Assembly: GCF_002252565.1 (NCBI RefSeq)
Contig: NZ_NPML01000007.1
Coordinates: 410,733 to 474,732 of the forward strand
Length of the DNA: 64,000 bases
From: Petroclostridium xylanilyticum
Lineage (GTDB): Bacteria > Bacillota > Clostridia > SK-Y3
Direction of reading: 5' to 3'
The number at the start of each line of letters is the position of its first letter. Positions within the stretch are counted from its first letter, which is position 1. The position numbers were made by a program, and so were the translations under genes. This document shows, in pieces, positions 25,791-36,298 of this stretch. The notes beneath the pieces were generated by a model. It had not been told where the DNA came from, searched no databases, and saw only the letters and a program-made list of their open reading frames with translations.

Positions 25791-26867
25791 TTATTTTATT
25801 CTATTTCTACGTAAAAAAGTAGGAATATCTAAATCATCATCTACCTGTTGCTGTTTGGGAATACTCTTTTCATTAACCTTTTCCAGCACCGGATTTACTT
25901 TCTTGCTATGAGGTCCTTTATCAAACCCGGTTGCAATCACCGTAATAACTATCTCATCTTTAAGATTCTCATCAATCACTGCACCAAAAATGATATTTGC
26001 ATCAGGGTCTGCAGATTTTTGAACCAATTCTGCAGCAGCGTTAACTTCAAATAACCCAAGGTCACTTCCGCCGGTAATATTAAGAAGTACCCTTCTTGCG
26101 CCTTCAATAGAGGTTTCCAGCAATGGGCTGTGAATTGCCTGTCTCGCAGCTTCTTCGGCCTTATTGTCCCCGGCTGCTCTTCCTATTCCCATATGTGCAA
26201 AACCCGTATCCTTCATAATCGTTTTAACATCAGCAAAATCCAGGTTTACCAATCCAGGTACAGCAATAAGGTCAGAAATACCTTGTACACCCTGTCTCAA
26301 AATGTCATCTGCCATTCTAAAGGCTTCCATAAAAGAAATCTTCTTTTCTGAGATTTGAAGCAATCTATCATTCGGAATAGTTACCAACGTGTCAACGCAT
26401 TCTTTTAGCTCTGCAATCCCCTTTTCTGCATTTACCATTCTTTGTCTTCCCTCAAAGGTGAAAGGCTTAGTTACAACACCAACAGTAAGGATTCCCATTT
26501 CTTTCGCGATAGAAGCAACAATAGGAGCAGCCCCTGTACCGGTCCCTCCTCCCATACCTGCAGTAACAAAAACCATATCAGCTCCTTTTAATGCTTGAGC
26601 AATTTCTTCTTTGCTTTCCTCTGCAGCCTTGTGTCCTACTTCAGGATTTGCACCGGCACCTAATCCCCTGGTAAGCTTGTCCCCTATTTGTATTTTCTGG
26701 GAGGCTTTTGATAAAAGAAGTGCTTGTTTGTCGGTATTTACCGAAATAAATTCGATGCCTTTTAATCCAGCTACAATCATTCTATTTACAGCATTATTTC
26801 CTCCTCCGCCAACACCTATAACTTTTATCTGCGCAAAATTATCCATCTCTGTATCAAACTCTAACAC
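25791..26867 (-). CDS. ftsZ: Cell division protein FtsZ
   Basis: Tubulin-like GTPase forming the Z ring. The protein shows [15 protein letters not shown], the GGGTGTG signature and the T7 loop region [11 protein letters not shown]; the C-terminal peptide [14 protein letters not shown] is the site for FtsA/SepF-type partners. I choose GTG 26867 ([11 protein letters not shown]; 358 aa) because of spacing from AAAGGGGG; TTG codons at 26870 and 26873 are alternatives. ftsA is not in this window. Confidence 0.97.
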   Translation of the reverse strand: MLEFDTEMDNFAQIKVIGVGGGGNNAVNRMIVAGLKGIEFISVNTDKQALLLSKASQKIQIGDKLTRGLGAGANPEVGHKAAEESKEEIAQALKGADMVFVTAGMGGGTGTGAAPIVASIAKEMGILTVGVVTKPFTFEGRQRMVNAEKGIAELKECVDTLVTIPNDRLLQISEKKISFMEAFRMADDILRQGVQGISDLIAVPGLVNLDFADVKTIMKDTGFAHMGIGRAAGDNKAEEAARQAIHSPLLETSIEGARRVLLNITGGSDLGLFEVNAAAELVQKSADPDANIIFGAVIDENLKDEIVITVIATGFDKGPHSKKVNPVLEKVNEKSIPKQQQVDDDLDIPTFLRRNRIK

Positions 26868-26957
26868 CAACAACGGCCCCCTTTAACTTCATTTGTAACC
26901 ATTATATTTAATATTTTATTTAACCTATTAATGCATAATAATTACTGTCTGCCCATA

Positions 26958-27305
26958 TTATATATTATCGTTTTTTAAATATTTATTCAATAAAAATCTT
27001 CTAATAATTGCAAAATTCTGAAAAAGTCTGGTGCCAAAAACCACAACAGCAGCAAGGTAAATATCTACGTCCAGCTTCTTACCGATATAAGTCAGTAAAG
27101 CAGCCAATAATGCATTCCCAAAGAAACCCGATATAAAAATTTTTATATCAAAGTTTTTTTGAGAACTGGCTGTTATTCCTCCAAAAACAGAATCAAGAGC
27201 TGCCAGGATTGCAATAGCAACATAAGAGGAATACTGAGAGGGAATATGAATTGGAGTTAAAAACCCAATAACCAGTCCAATGACTAATCCAATAATCAAT
27301 ATCAC
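26958..27305 (-). CDS. sbp: Small basic family protein Sbp (DUF1290)
   Basis: A 115-aa integral membrane protein with three or four membrane segments and conserved IHIPSQYSSYVAIAILAALDSVFGG. In Bacillus, sbp lies in the divIB-ylxW-ylxX-sbp-ftsA-ftsZ cluster; the function is unknown. Here it is 1 bp after the DUF881 gene and 84 bp before ftsZ. Confidence 0.9.
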   Translation of the reverse strand: MILIIGLVIGLVIGFLTPIHIPSQYSSYVAIAILAALDSVFGGITASSQKNFDIKIFISGFFGNALLAALLTYIGKKLDVDIYLAAVVVFGTRLFQNFAIIRRFLLNKYLKNDNI

Positions 27306-27306
27306 G

Positions 27307-28044
27307 CTACTTCCCCTCCTTCTTTACCGGTACTGCATACTTAAAATTAATAACTCCATTATATCTTGGCACTAAAATTTTATTAGATTTTTTTACATTA
27401 AATTCAATGCCCCATTGTCCTAAGATGTCTCTTACTCCACCTCGTAAATTTAATGCCGCTTCCAAAGTATCAGGATCACCGATTGCTTTAATGATAAAAG
27501 GTGTTGAATGTCTGTTGTTATTTACACTTACTGTGGCTCCTGCACACCTTATTTCACTGGTAGCGATTAAACGCTCGTCATTGAGTGAAATTGCTTCCGC
27601 TCCAGCATCAGCCAATTCATTTATCACCATCAAAATATCCTCATCATGGATAATAAAGTAATTTTCATCCACCTGGTTGGAACTATCATTCTTTAATTTG
27701 CTATCGTTCAGTGTTATAATAACACCTGGTCCCTCTACATCGGTCAAACCGGCAAGTATTTCAGCTCTTTTTAGCTGGTCCAATAATGCATTGGCATAGT
27801 CGCTCCTTTGAGCTGCCTCTTTTTGATATGCATTTAAATCTTTTTCATATTGCAATAATTGCTTATACAGATTCTCATTCTTTTCTTGTTCTTTCTTTAA
27901 CTCCAGCTGTAGTTCATCAGCTCTTTGGAACTGCTTGCTTACAAGAGAAAAATTTCTTTTTACACTTTTAAATTGAATTGAGATCATAAATCCCAATATA
28001 ATACAAATAAATGCTATAGCGATTTGAGCCCTTATGTTTTTCAT
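27307..28044 (-). CDS. DUF881 protein (YlxW/YlxX-like)
   Basis: A 245-aa membrane-anchored protein with one N-terminal membrane segment, a long coiled coil (about residues 35-95, rich in E, Q, L and K) and a C-terminal extracellular DUF881 domain (GPGVIITLNDSK ... INELADAGAEAISLNDERL). Family members cluster with divIB and sbp; role probably in division or sporulation, unproven. Many relatives carry two DUF881 genes in tandem; here there is one. Start overlaps the ftsQ stop by 4 bases. Confidence 0.88.
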   Translation of the reverse strand: MKNIRAQIAIAFICIILGFMISIQFKSVKRNFSLVSKQFQRADELQLELKKEQEKNENLYKQLLQYEKDLNAYQKEAAQRSDYANALLDQLKRAEILAGLTDVEGPGVIITLNDSKLKNDSSNQVDENYFIIHDEDILMVINELADAGAEAISLNDERLIATSEIRCAGATVSVNNNRHSTPFIIKAIGDPDTLEAALNLRGGVRDILGQWGIEFNVKKSNKILVPRYNGVINFKYAVPVKKEGK

Positions 28045-28844
28045 TGCATTACCTCCACATATTCACTAGGCCTAAAAGTAACCCTGTCTACATTACGTAA
28101 ATCAATATATCCTTTTTCTCCATTTTTTAGTTCATTTAATATCTCTTTTAAAAAGCTCATTTTATAACCTATTTTTTGACTATCTCCCAGGGTAACAATG
28201 ATTTGTTTCCTTACATTTAACTGTATATTGTCAACATCATGTACATCAATGTGTGAGATCTGATCTAACAGCTTATTATTTATGATCTCCCTGACACAGT
28301 CAACAATAATTTCGAGCTTTTTTTCTTCATCTACCTTGATGACTTCTCCCAGCTTGAATTCGTTAAATTTCAAGCCCACAATCACAGGTAGAATTTTATC
28401 CTTTACCTCTGGAACAACCTCTAGAACATTTCCTTTTTGATCTATAAATATATATGAACCCATAAATGGGATATAGCCTACAGGTTTTCGTTCTACCACG
28501 GTGATGGTTATTGAATTTGGAAAAAACCTGCTTATTTTGACTGAATCGATATATGGAATTTTTCTTATGTTAGTCTTAGCTTTAACTAAATCAGCTCTGA
28601 ATATGTTTATTCCTTTTTCAATTCCAGATGCATCAATTATATCCTGTGCAGAAACCCTATCATTTCCTTTGACGTCTATAGCCGCAATATTAAAAACAGG
28701 TAAAAATAAAGAAATTAATAAGACTCCTATTAATAATAATAACAATCCAAAGAACTTGCGGCTTGTCCTCTTTTTATATCTGACCCTTTTGTTCATTTCA
28801 GTAGTGGTAATAAAATTACCACTACTGTTGCGCATAAGTACCAT
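28041..28844 (-). CDS. ftsQ: Cell division protein FtsQ/DivIB
   Basis: Bitopic divisome protein. The 267-aa product has a basic cytoplasmic N-terminus (RVRYKKRTSRK), a membrane segment (about residues 33-52), the POTRA domain (NIAAIDVKGNDRVSAQDIIDASGI ...) and a beta domain. It lies 4 bp after murA. An internal start MNKRVRYKK is possible but the longer one is kept for lack of evidence. Confidence 0.92.
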   Translation of the reverse strand: MVLMRNSSGNFITTTEMNKRVRYKKRTSRKFFGLLLLLIGVLLISLFLPVFNIAAIDVKGNDRVSAQDIIDASGIEKGINIFRADLVKAKTNIRKIPYIDSVKISRFFPNSITITVVERKPVGYIPFMGSYIFIDQKGNVLEVVPEVKDKILPVIVGLKFNEFKLGEVIKVDEEKKLEIIVDCVREIINNKLLDQISHIDVHDVDNIQLNVRKQIIVTLGDSQKIGYKMSFLKEILNELKNGEKGYIDLRNVDRVTFRPSEYVEVMQ

Positions 28845-28848
28845 TATC

Positions 28849-30102
28849 CTAATCCACCCTTTTTATATCTGCACCTAATAATCTCAATTTATCTTCAATC
28901 TTTTCATATCCTCTGTCAATGTGATGAACTCCTTCTATTACTGTACTTCCTTCTGCAGCCAGCCCTGCAATTACCAGAGCTGCCCCCCCTCTAAGGTCCA
29001 TTGCATTGACGTTAGCACCTGTAAGTTTTTCAACTCCTCTTATAACCGCCACCCTGCCATCAACCATTATATCAGCACCCATCCTCATCAGCTCTTCCAC
29101 ATGCTTAAACCTATTTTCAAAAATCGTTTCACTAATAATACTGGTCCCCCTTGCAAGTGTTAACACTGACATCATTGGTGCCTGCATATCCGTAGGAAAA
29201 CCGGGATAAGGAAGTGTCCGTATTACATCTACAGGTTGCAGTGTTGAGGTTCTAGAAAGAGTTATAGTGTTTTTCTCCACGTATATTTTACATCCACATT
29301 CTCTAAGGGCCGCCAATACAGCTTGAAGATGTTCCGGATTAACATTAGTTATTTTAACAGTTCCACCTGTAATGGCTGCAGCAGCTAAGTATGTAGATCC
29401 TTCTATTCTGTCAGGTATCACCGTATGTTCTACATCATGGAGCTTTTCCACACCTTCGATTTTTATTACACTTGTACCAGCACCAGAAATTTTTGCTCCC
29501 ATCGCATTAAGATAGTCCTGTAAATCAACTATTTCAGGTTCTTTTGCAACATTTCTTATGATGGTAGTGCCATTCGCCATAACAGCTGCCAATATGATAT
29601 TTTCAGTGGCACCTACACTTGGGAAGTTCAAATTTATGTCATTGGCATCAATTCTGGCAGCATCACAATATATGTAACCATGTGCCTCATTGATTTTAAT
29701 TCCCAATTGTCTTAATGCCTTCAGGTGTAGATCTATAGGTCTGGGTCCAATTTCGCAGCCCCCGGGATAACTTAAAACAGCTTTACGGCATTTTGAAATA
29801 ATTGACCCTAAAAAAATCACTGACGAGCGCATCTCTCTCATTAGTTGCTCAGGAACACGATAATCTTTTATGTTTGATGAATCAACAATAATAGTTTTTC
29901 CCTGCCTTTTTACTTCACATCCCAGAAACTCGAGTATCTGTAAAGAAGCCGATACATCTTTTAACTCAGGACAATTGTGTATAACATTTATACCACCATT
30001 TAATATAGTTGCAGCTAATATAGGAAGCACTGCATTTTTTGCACCATTTACATTTACTTCACCTTCTAGTATATTACCACCAGCAATGACAATTCTGCTC
30101 AT
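28849..30102 (-). CDS. murA: UDP-N-acetylglucosamine 1-carboxyvinyltransferase
   Basis: Commits UDP-GlcNAc to peptidoglycan by adding enolpyruvate. The 417-aa protein has the catalytic cysteine in PGGCEIGPRPIDLH (fosfomycin target), the NGAKNAVLP N-terminal motif and the RGGAALVIAGLAAEG C-terminal motif. GGAGGTG lies upstream of the ATG. Position between murG and ftsQ is usual for Clostridia. Confidence 0.97.
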   Translation of the reverse strand: MSRIVIAGGNILEGEVNVNGAKNAVLPILAATILNGGINVIHNCPELKDVSASLQILEFLGCEVKRQGKTIIVDSSNIKDYRVPEQLMREMRSSVIFLGSIISKCRKAVLSYPGGCEIGPRPIDLHLKALRQLGIKINEAHGYIYCDAARIDANDINLNFPSVGATENIILAAVMANGTTIIRNVAKEPEIVDLQDYLNAMGAKISGAGTSVIKIEGVEKLHDVEHTVIPDRIEGSTYLAAAAITGGTVKITNVNPEHLQAVLAALRECGCKIYVEKNTITLSRTSTLQPVDVIRTLPYPGFPTDMQAPMMSVLTLARGTSIISETIFENRFKHVEELMRMGADIMVDGRVAVIRGVEKLTGANVNAMDLRGGAALVIAGLAAEGSTVIEGVHHIDRGYEKIEDKLRLLGADIKRVD

Positions 30103-30187
30103 ACCTTACACCTCCACGAGTCTGCTGGCTTAGAATAATTGTACTGCAATATATACTATGCAAACTCGCGTTAAGGTGTTACTAGTA

Positions 30188-31312
30188 TTACTTTCCACTT
30201 TCCTTTAACAACTCTATGACAATATTATATATCTTTTCTGCTGCATTTGTAATACCCATATTAAAAGAATTGTTTGCCATTTGCTGCAATAATTTTTGAT
30301 CTTTTAATAAATTCTCAATTTGGTTATTAAGCTTTTTACTATCCAGTTCCTTTTCAGTAAAAACGATTGCCGCACCCTGTTTTTCAAGAGCTCGGGCATT
30401 ATATTCCTGATGATTATGAGTCACGTTTGGTGACGGAATCAAAATAGCAGGTTTTCCCATTGCCGTCACTTCACTCAAAGTCATTGCACCACATCTGCAT
30501 ATTACCAAATCAGAAGCTGCATATATATTCATATCATTTATATAGGGAAATACCCTGATATTTTTATCAATTTCCAAATCTATACCTTGACTTTTTAATG
30601 TATCTAATACATCTTGATATTGTTTTTCACCGGTTCCAAACATTAAATAAACCTTATTTTTCCTATAGATTGATTTTATATACTCTACTATTGACTCATT
30701 AATTTTTTGTGCACCTAAACTTCCACCTACAGCAAGAATAACAGGCTTATTATCCAATCCCAAACGTCTTTTTGCGGTCTCTTTGTCTATATTTATTAAC
30801 TCTTGTCTTATTGGGTTCCCTGTATGTACTAACTTATTAACTGTTTTGAAGTGGTTCTTACTTTCTTCAAAACCCATAGCGATTACATCTGCAAAACGTG
30901 ATAGTATTTTAATAGTTACACCCGGAATCGCGTTTTGTTCGTGTATGATAGTAGGTATTTTCATCATGGAAGCATTTAATACAACCGGTCCACTTACATA
31001 TCCACCGGTACCAATCACAATATCCGGTTTATATTCAGCAATAATTTTTCTTGCCTGTAACATTCCTATAAATAAGTCTCTGACCGTAACCAAATTATCA
31101 ATAGATAATTTGCGCTTAAATCCTTTTATGTTGATGTACTTTATTTTCAATCCTTCTTTTGGAACAAGTTTTGTTTCCAATCCTTCCTTAGTACCTATAA
31201 AAAGAATATCCCAGTCAGGTTTTTTTGCTCGGATGTAATTGGCAACAGCAATTGCAGGATTGATATGTCCTGCAGTACCTCCTCCGGCAAACAATATTTT
31301 CAAGCACATCAT
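30188..31312 (-). CDS. murG: Lipid II synthase (UDP-GlcNAc transferase) MurG
   Basis: Peripheral membrane glycosyltransferase that adds GlcNAc to lipid I. The 374-aa protein has LFAGGGTAGHINPAIAVA at the N-terminus, the GTGGYVSGPVVL loop and the C-terminal donor site ICRCGAMTLSEVTAMGKPAILIPSPNVTHNHQ. The ATG overlaps the ftsW stop (ATGA), but TTG three codons on (31303; MKILFAGGG) has better spacing from AGGGGA and may be the real start. Confidence 0.95.
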   Translation of the reverse strand: MMCLKILFAGGGTAGHINPAIAVANYIRAKKPDWDILFIGTKEGLETKLVPKEGLKIKYINIKGFKRKLSIDNLVTVRDLFIGMLQARKIIAEYKPDIVIGTGGYVSGPVVLNASMMKIPTIIHEQNAIPGVTIKILSRFADVIAMGFEESKNHFKTVNKLVHTGNPIRQELINIDKETAKRRLGLDNKPVILAVGGSLGAQKINESIVEYIKSIYRKNKVYLMFGTGEKQYQDVLDTLKSQGIDLEIDKNIRVFPYINDMNIYAASDLVICRCGAMTLSEVTAMGKPAILIPSPNVTHNHQEYNARALEKQGAAIVFTEKELDSKKLNNQIENLLKDQKLLQQMANNSFNMGITNAAEKIYNIVIELLKESGK

Positions 31313-32409
31313 CCCCTATTATTTGAATATCGTGATATATTAAGAACAATCCCCATCCCTGCCATAATAAACAAAAGCGACGATCCACCGGCACTAAAGA
31401 AAGGTAAAGGCATTCCTGTTACCGGCATAGATGAAGTAACAACCGCAATATTAATTAATACTTGTACCGCAATAAGTGAAATAATTCCTGTTGCCAAAAG
31501 GCTTCCAAAGGTATCCGGAGCATTTAGAGCTATTTTTATACCTCTCCATATCAAAATCAAAAACAGAACTAAAACTGTAGCAGCACCTACAAAACCCAGC
31601 TCTTCACATAATATAGAAAATATAAAGTCATTTTGAGCCTCAGGAATATATAAAAATTTTTGTCTACTTCTTCCAAGTCCTAAACCAAAAAGGCCTCCCG
31701 AACCTATCGCATACAATGACTGAATAATCTGCCAGCCTTCATTCATCTTATATTCCCATGGATTTAGAAATGATACTATTCTTCTCATTCGATAAGGCTC
31801 AACAATAACTGCAATTACAAGTCCTGCTATGGCAGGAAGGGATAGAATAACAAAATGAAAAATCCTGGCCCCGGCAGCAAACAATAGTATTACACTTACC
31901 AATGCTATTACTACCGTACCGCTTAAATGCGGCTCCAGAATTACAAGGGCTGCAACCACGCCTAAAATCATTAAATATGGCATAAGACCTGTAAAAAATT
32001 TTTTAATTTTATCTTTTTTCTTTGCCAGGCTACTGGAAAAAAATATGATAACTGCTAACTTAGCTACTTCCGAGGGCTGAATGGTCAAACCTCCAAAACC
32101 TAACCATCTTTGCGCTCCGTTTACTTCTGTACCGACAATTAACACAGCTATTAAAAGAATAATACTAACTACTAAAATAGGAACTGACAATCTATTGAGT
32201 CTTTTGTAATCAAATCCTGCCATAAAAAACATGGCAAACAATCCCAATACAGCCCACATCAATTGTCTTTTAATAACATAATAACTATCGTTATAATCGT
32301 AAAAGGCAGAAGCTGAGCTGGCACTAAAAACCATAATTAATCCAAAAGAAAGCAATATCATGACAGTTATAAAAAATCCAAAATCAAAAGAACCTCTACC
32401 TTTCACCAA
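31309..32409 (-). CDS. ftsW: FtsW/SpoVE-type SEDS peptidoglycan polymerase
   Basis: SEDS-family glycosyltransferase that polymerises lipid II with a class B PBP. The 366-aa protein has about ten membrane helices and the conserved motifs PSEVAKLAVIIFFSS, EPHLSGTVVI, and VTSSMPVTGMPLPFFSAGGSS near the C-terminus. Being in the cluster with spoVD it may serve vegetative division, sporulation, or both; SpoVE is the sporulation name. It is 32 bp after mraY, a position where murD often lies. Confidence 0.94.
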   Translation of the reverse strand: MVKGRGSFDFGFFITVMILLSFGLIMVFSASSASAFYDYNDSYYVIKRQLMWAVLGLFAMFFMAGFDYKRLNRLSVPILVVSIILLIAVLIVGTEVNGAQRWLGFGGLTIQPSEVAKLAVIIFFSSSLAKKKDKIKKFFTGLMPYLMILGVVAALVILEPHLSGTVVIALVSVILLFAAGARIFHFVILSLPAIAGLVIAVIVEPYRMRRIVSFLNPWEYKMNEGWQIIQSLYAIGSGGLFGLGLGRSRQKFLYIPEAQNDFIFSILCEELGFVGAATVLVLFLILIWRGIKIALNAPDTFGSLLATGIISLIAVQVLINIAVVTSSMPVTGMPLPFFSAGGSSLLFIMAGMGIVLNISRYSNNRG

Positions 32410-32441
32410 ATGTACCTCCTTAAATAATTTATATTTTCATA

Positions 32442-33416
32442 CTATTCTATAAATTGTAAAATATTATGAATGCCTAAAAGTCCAATAAAACTAAGAATTA
32501 TAGTTACAATTACAAACACCGTTACAACACGAGTTTCTTTCCACCCTGCCAATTCAAAGTGATGGTGAAGAGGGCTCATTTTAAATATCCTCTTCCCGGT
32601 AAGTTTAAAAGATATAACTTGAAGTATAACGGATAATGTCTCTATTAAATAGATTCCTCCTACGATAATAAGCAAAAAGTGTAATTTTAATACAATCGCT
32701 ATAACGGATATTGCCCCTCCCAGGAAAAGAGAACCTGTATCCCCCATAAACACTTTTGCAGGATGGGCATTAAACAACAAAAACCCCATGCATCCCCCGG
32801 TTATTGCCGCGGCAAAAGCCGCAGTATTATAGTCCTTGAATGCAAAGGCTGCCACTGTAAAAAAAATCGAGACAACTACCGTTATTCCTGCTGCTAATCC
32901 ATCCAAGCCATCTGTAAGATTAACACTGTTTACTGTACCTAATAGGACAAAAACAGTGAAGGGAATATATAACCACCATTCCAAATTTATGACTCCAGAA
33001 AAAAATGGTATATATAATTCAGTATTTACAAACCCGGCATTAAACAAGAATACACTGAAAGCAACAGCTACAAGGGTTTGGGCTGTAAATTTTTGACTGG
33101 CAGTAAGACCAAGATTTCGTTTAAGAACTACTTTTATAAAATCATCTATAAAACCTATGATTCCAAACGCAATTGCGGTTAAAAGTAAAATAGTCACTTT
33201 ATCATCTCTTGCTAAAAAAAGAGTAGCTATGGCAATTCCTATAATGAAAATGATTCCTCCCATTGTAGGAGTGCCCGATTTTTTGGCGTGCCATCGTGGT
33301 CCTATTTCCAGTATGCTCTGGCCAAACTTAAGCCTCCTTAGTATAGGTATTAAAAAAGGCCCTAATATTAAACAGACGAAAAAAGAAATTAAAACTGAAG
33401 CGATAATGTTTATCAC
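32442..33416 (-). CDS. mraY: Phospho-N-acetylmuramoyl-pentapeptide transferase
   Basis: Integral membrane enzyme forming lipid I from UDP-MurNAc-pentapeptide and undecaprenyl phosphate. The 324-aa protein has ten predicted helices and the signature motifs GTPTMGGI, VNLTDGLDGLAAG, NAHPAKVFMGDTGSLFLGG and MSPLHHHFEL. It begins 1 bp after the murF stop. Confidence 0.97.
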   Translation of the reverse strand: MINIIASVLISFFVCLILGPFLIPILRRLKFGQSILEIGPRWHAKKSGTPTMGGIIFIIGIAIATLFLARDDKVTILLLTAIAFGIIGFIDDFIKVVLKRNLGLTASQKFTAQTLVAVAFSVFLFNAGFVNTELYIPFFSGVINLEWWLYIPFTVFVLLGTVNSVNLTDGLDGLAAGITVVVSIFFTVAAFAFKDYNTAAFAAAITGGCMGFLLFNAHPAKVFMGDTGSLFLGGAISVIAIVLKLHFLLIIVGGIYLIETLSVILQVISFKLTGKRIFKMSPLHHHFELAGWKETRVVTVFVIVTIILSFIGLLGIHNILQFIE

Positions 33417-34802
33417 TTACCTCACCTCTCGTATATGTTCCGCAATACCCTCCATTTTCATCCCTCTGGAGGCTTTAATAAGCACTGCATCACCACATTT
33501 TATAAAATGATCGATAAATTTTATTACTTCATCATTATTGTCAAAACTAAAAATATTTTCTTCTGCCATCCCTGCCTGCAAAGCTCCTAAAGCAATGTTT
33601 TTTCCATTATATCCCACTGTCATCAAATAATCAATATTATTTTTAACTACATCGCTGCCAACTTTTTTATGTGCGTCAAAAGCCCATTCTCCCATTTCCA
33701 GCATATCGCCCAAAATAGCAATTTTACGGCCCTCATTGTGAATTTGCTTTAAAACCTTAAGGGCTGCTGCCATGGAAGCAGGACTTGCATTATAGCAATC
33801 ATTAATAACTTTAATACCTTTGGATTCAAAAATATCCATTCTCATTTTTTCAGGTTTGAAAAGTGCAATTCCTTTTATAATATTGTTCATACTAATGCCA
33901 TATTCCATCCCTGCTGCAATGGATGCTAACGCATTATATATATTATGTTCTCCCATTACAGGTACTCTAACTGTATATGTAGCTCCATCCACAATAATAC
34001 TGAAAGAACTGCCTTCCTCACCATGATATGAGATATCCTGTGCCTTCAGCTCACATTTGTCATTATATATACCGTAATATATTATCCTAAATGGTAAGTT
34101 TCCTTTTAAATTGAAGAGTAATCGGTCATCTCCGTTTAATATTGCCAGGCTATCCTTATCAAATTCTTCAAATACTTCCATCTTGGCTTTCAAGATATTT
34201 TCTTGGGAACCTAGTTTTTCTATGTGAGATAACCCTATATTTGTAATAACTGCTGTCTCAGGTTTAACGATAGAGACAAGTCTGCTTATCTCGCCAAAAC
34301 CACTCATTCCCATTTCTGTTACTCCAATATGATGAGTTCTGTTTAACCTGAATACAGTTAGCGGAAGACCTATTTCATTATTGAAATTTCCCAGTGTCTT
34401 CAACACCTTATACTTTTGGTCCAGAACGCAAGCAATCATATCTTTGGTAGTTGTTTTACCTACACTACCCGTTACTGCAACAAAAGGTATTGAAAATTTT
34501 TGACGGTAATACCTCGCTATATCCTGTAAAGCTTTTAACGAATTCCCAACCTTTATAACACATTTATCATGAAATTCAATATTTATATCCTTTTCCACGA
34601 TACATCCCACAGCACCAGCTTCAAATGACTTAGGAATAAAGTCATGTCCATCAAACTTCTCGCCTTTCAAGGGAATAAAAAACATGCCTTCCTTGATATT
34701 TCTGCTATCCGTACTAATGTCTACGAGTTCAACCTCACCATTACCATTAACCAATTGCCCTCCAGTTGCTTGGACAATTTCGTTGATCTTCATCGGTTCC
34801 AC
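33417..34802 (-). CDS. murF: UDP-MurNAc-tripeptide--D-Ala-D-Ala ligase
   Basis: Adds the D-Ala-D-Ala dipeptide. The 461-aa protein has the Mur ligase P-loop VTGSVGKTTTKDM, the middle-domain motif NIGLSHIEKLGS and the C-terminal NDCYNASPASMAAAL. Between murE and mraY, with 6 bp and 0 bp spacing. Standard length. Confidence 0.97.
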   Translation of the reverse strand: MEPMKINEIVQATGGQLVNGNGEVELVDISTDSRNIKEGMFFIPLKGEKFDGHDFIPKSFEAGAVGCIVEKDINIEFHDKCVIKVGNSLKALQDIARYYRQKFSIPFVAVTGSVGKTTTKDMIACVLDQKYKVLKTLGNFNNEIGLPLTVFRLNRTHHIGVTEMGMSGFGEISRLVSIVKPETAVITNIGLSHIEKLGSQENILKAKMEVFEEFDKDSLAILNGDDRLLFNLKGNLPFRIIYYGIYNDKCELKAQDISYHGEEGSSFSIIVDGATYTVRVPVMGEHNIYNALASIAAGMEYGISMNNIIKGIALFKPEKMRMDIFESKGIKVINDCYNASPASMAAALKVLKQIHNEGRKIAILGDMLEMGEWAFDAHKKVGSDVVKNNIDYLMTVGYNGKNIALGALQAGMAEENIFSFDNNDEVIKFIDHFIKCGDAVLIKASRGMKMEGIAEHIREVR

Positions 34803-34808
34803 TATTAT

Positions 34809-36263
34809 CTACTCTCCATTCCCTGCTTCTCTTAATATACTTTCCACAATCTCTTTTTCATCAAAATGTATTACTCTATCTTTGAGAATCTGGTATGTTT
34901 CATGTCCTTTTCCTGCTAAAACAATAACATCGTCTTTCTTTGCATTTTCCAGAGCATATTTAATGGCTTCAAACCTATTTTCGATTACTACATAGGAACA
35001 ATCGGTCTTTTTGATACCCTCTTCTATGTGGTTCAAAATTTGGAGCGGGTCTTCGGTCCTGGGATTATCGGAAGTTATAATACAGAAATCAGATAGTTTT
35101 CCGGCTATTTCACCCATTATCGGCCGTTTTGTCTTATCCCGGTCTCCACCACAGCCGAATAAAGTAACTACCCTGCCCTTTGCAAACCCGTTTACAGTAT
35201 TAAGAATATTTTCAAGGCCATCAGGTGTATGGGCATAATCAATCAATACTGTAAAATCTTTACCTGTTTCAACAATTTGTGCTCTTCCTGGAACACCTTT
35301 AGCCTGCTTTAATCCCTGCTGTATTTGTTCCAGACTTATTCCCAAAGCCAAACATGCTCCGATACTTCCCAATGCATTGTATACCGAAAACCTTCCCGGT
35401 ATGCCTAATTCAATAAACTTACTACCATAAGGAGTATCAACATCAAATTTTACTCCTTTTTCTGAAATTTCAATATCCTTAGCGTGAATATCGGCTTCCT
35501 TATCTATTCCAAAGGTAATCATCTCACAAGTTCCATTATTCAATATATATTCACTACTACTATCATCAACATTAATGATACCTTTCTTACAGCGTTTAAA
35601 TAAGGTTGTCTTTGCCTTTAAATAATTTTCCATCGTAACATGGAAATCCAAATGGTCCTGAGTAATATTGGTAAAAATCCCTATTTCAAAATTACATCCG
35701 TCAACTCTATTGAGTTCCAAAGAGTGGGAAGATACCTCCATTACTACGTAATCTATCTTTTCTTTCACCATATCTGAAAAAAGCTGTTGCAATTCTAGCG
35801 ACTCCGGAGTTGTTCTTTCTGCCGGTAGAACTTTATCACCAATCATATTTTGATTGGTTCCTATAAGACCAACTTTACTTCCGCCTTGCTCTAATATGGT
35901 TTTTATTAAATATGTTGTAGTGGTCTTTCCGTTAGTCCCCGTAACCCCTATCAATTTAAATTTTGATGAAGGGTTGCTGAAAAAAGCAGCTGAAATCAGT
36001 GCCAAAGCTCTACGGGAATTTTTAACTTTTATCAATGGAACCTTCGCATCCTCCACTTCCTTTTCTACAATAACAGCTGCTGCTCCTTGCCCGATTGCCT
36101 GGGAAATAAATTCGTGCCCATCAACTTTAAAACCTTTTATACATACAAACAGATCCCCGGGTTTTACTCTTCTTGAATCATAAGCAATACCGCTTATTTC
36201 AGCACTTTGATCTCCATTTACATATTCGTGCTCAATTATGCTGGTCAAATCTTTTAATAACAT
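34809..36263 (-). CDS. murE: UDP-MurNAc-L-Ala-D-Glu--meso-diaminopimelate ligase
   Basis: Adds the third residue of the stem peptide. The 484-aa protein has the P-loop GVTGTNGKTTTTYL and the substrate-specificity motif SDNPRTEDP; DNPR marks meso-DAP rather than lysine enzymes, so the organism most likely has DAP-type peptidoglycan. GDLFVCIKGFKVDGHEFI marks the N-terminal domain. Confidence 0.97.
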   Translation of the reverse strand: MLLKDLTSIIEHEYVNGDQSAEISGIAYDSRRVKPGDLFVCIKGFKVDGHEFISQAIGQGAAAVIVEKEVEDAKVPLIKVKNSRRALALISAAFFSNPSSKFKLIGVTGTNGKTTTTYLIKTILEQGGSKVGLIGTNQNMIGDKVLPAERTTPESLELQQLFSDMVKEKIDYVVMEVSSHSLELNRVDGCNFEIGIFTNITQDHLDFHVTMENYLKAKTTLFKRCKKGIINVDDSSSEYILNNGTCEMITFGIDKEADIHAKDIEISEKGVKFDVDTPYGSKFIELGIPGRFSVYNALGSIGACLALGISLEQIQQGLKQAKGVPGRAQIVETGKDFTVLIDYAHTPDGLENILNTVNGFAKGRVVTLFGCGGDRDKTKRPIMGEIAGKLSDFCIITSDNPRTEDPLQILNHIEEGIKKTDCSYVVIENRFEAIKYALENAKKDDVIVLAGKGHETYQILKDRVIHFDEKEIVESILREAGNGE

Positions 36264-36298
36264 AAATAACCCTCCCCGGTATATGAATTGATAACTTA

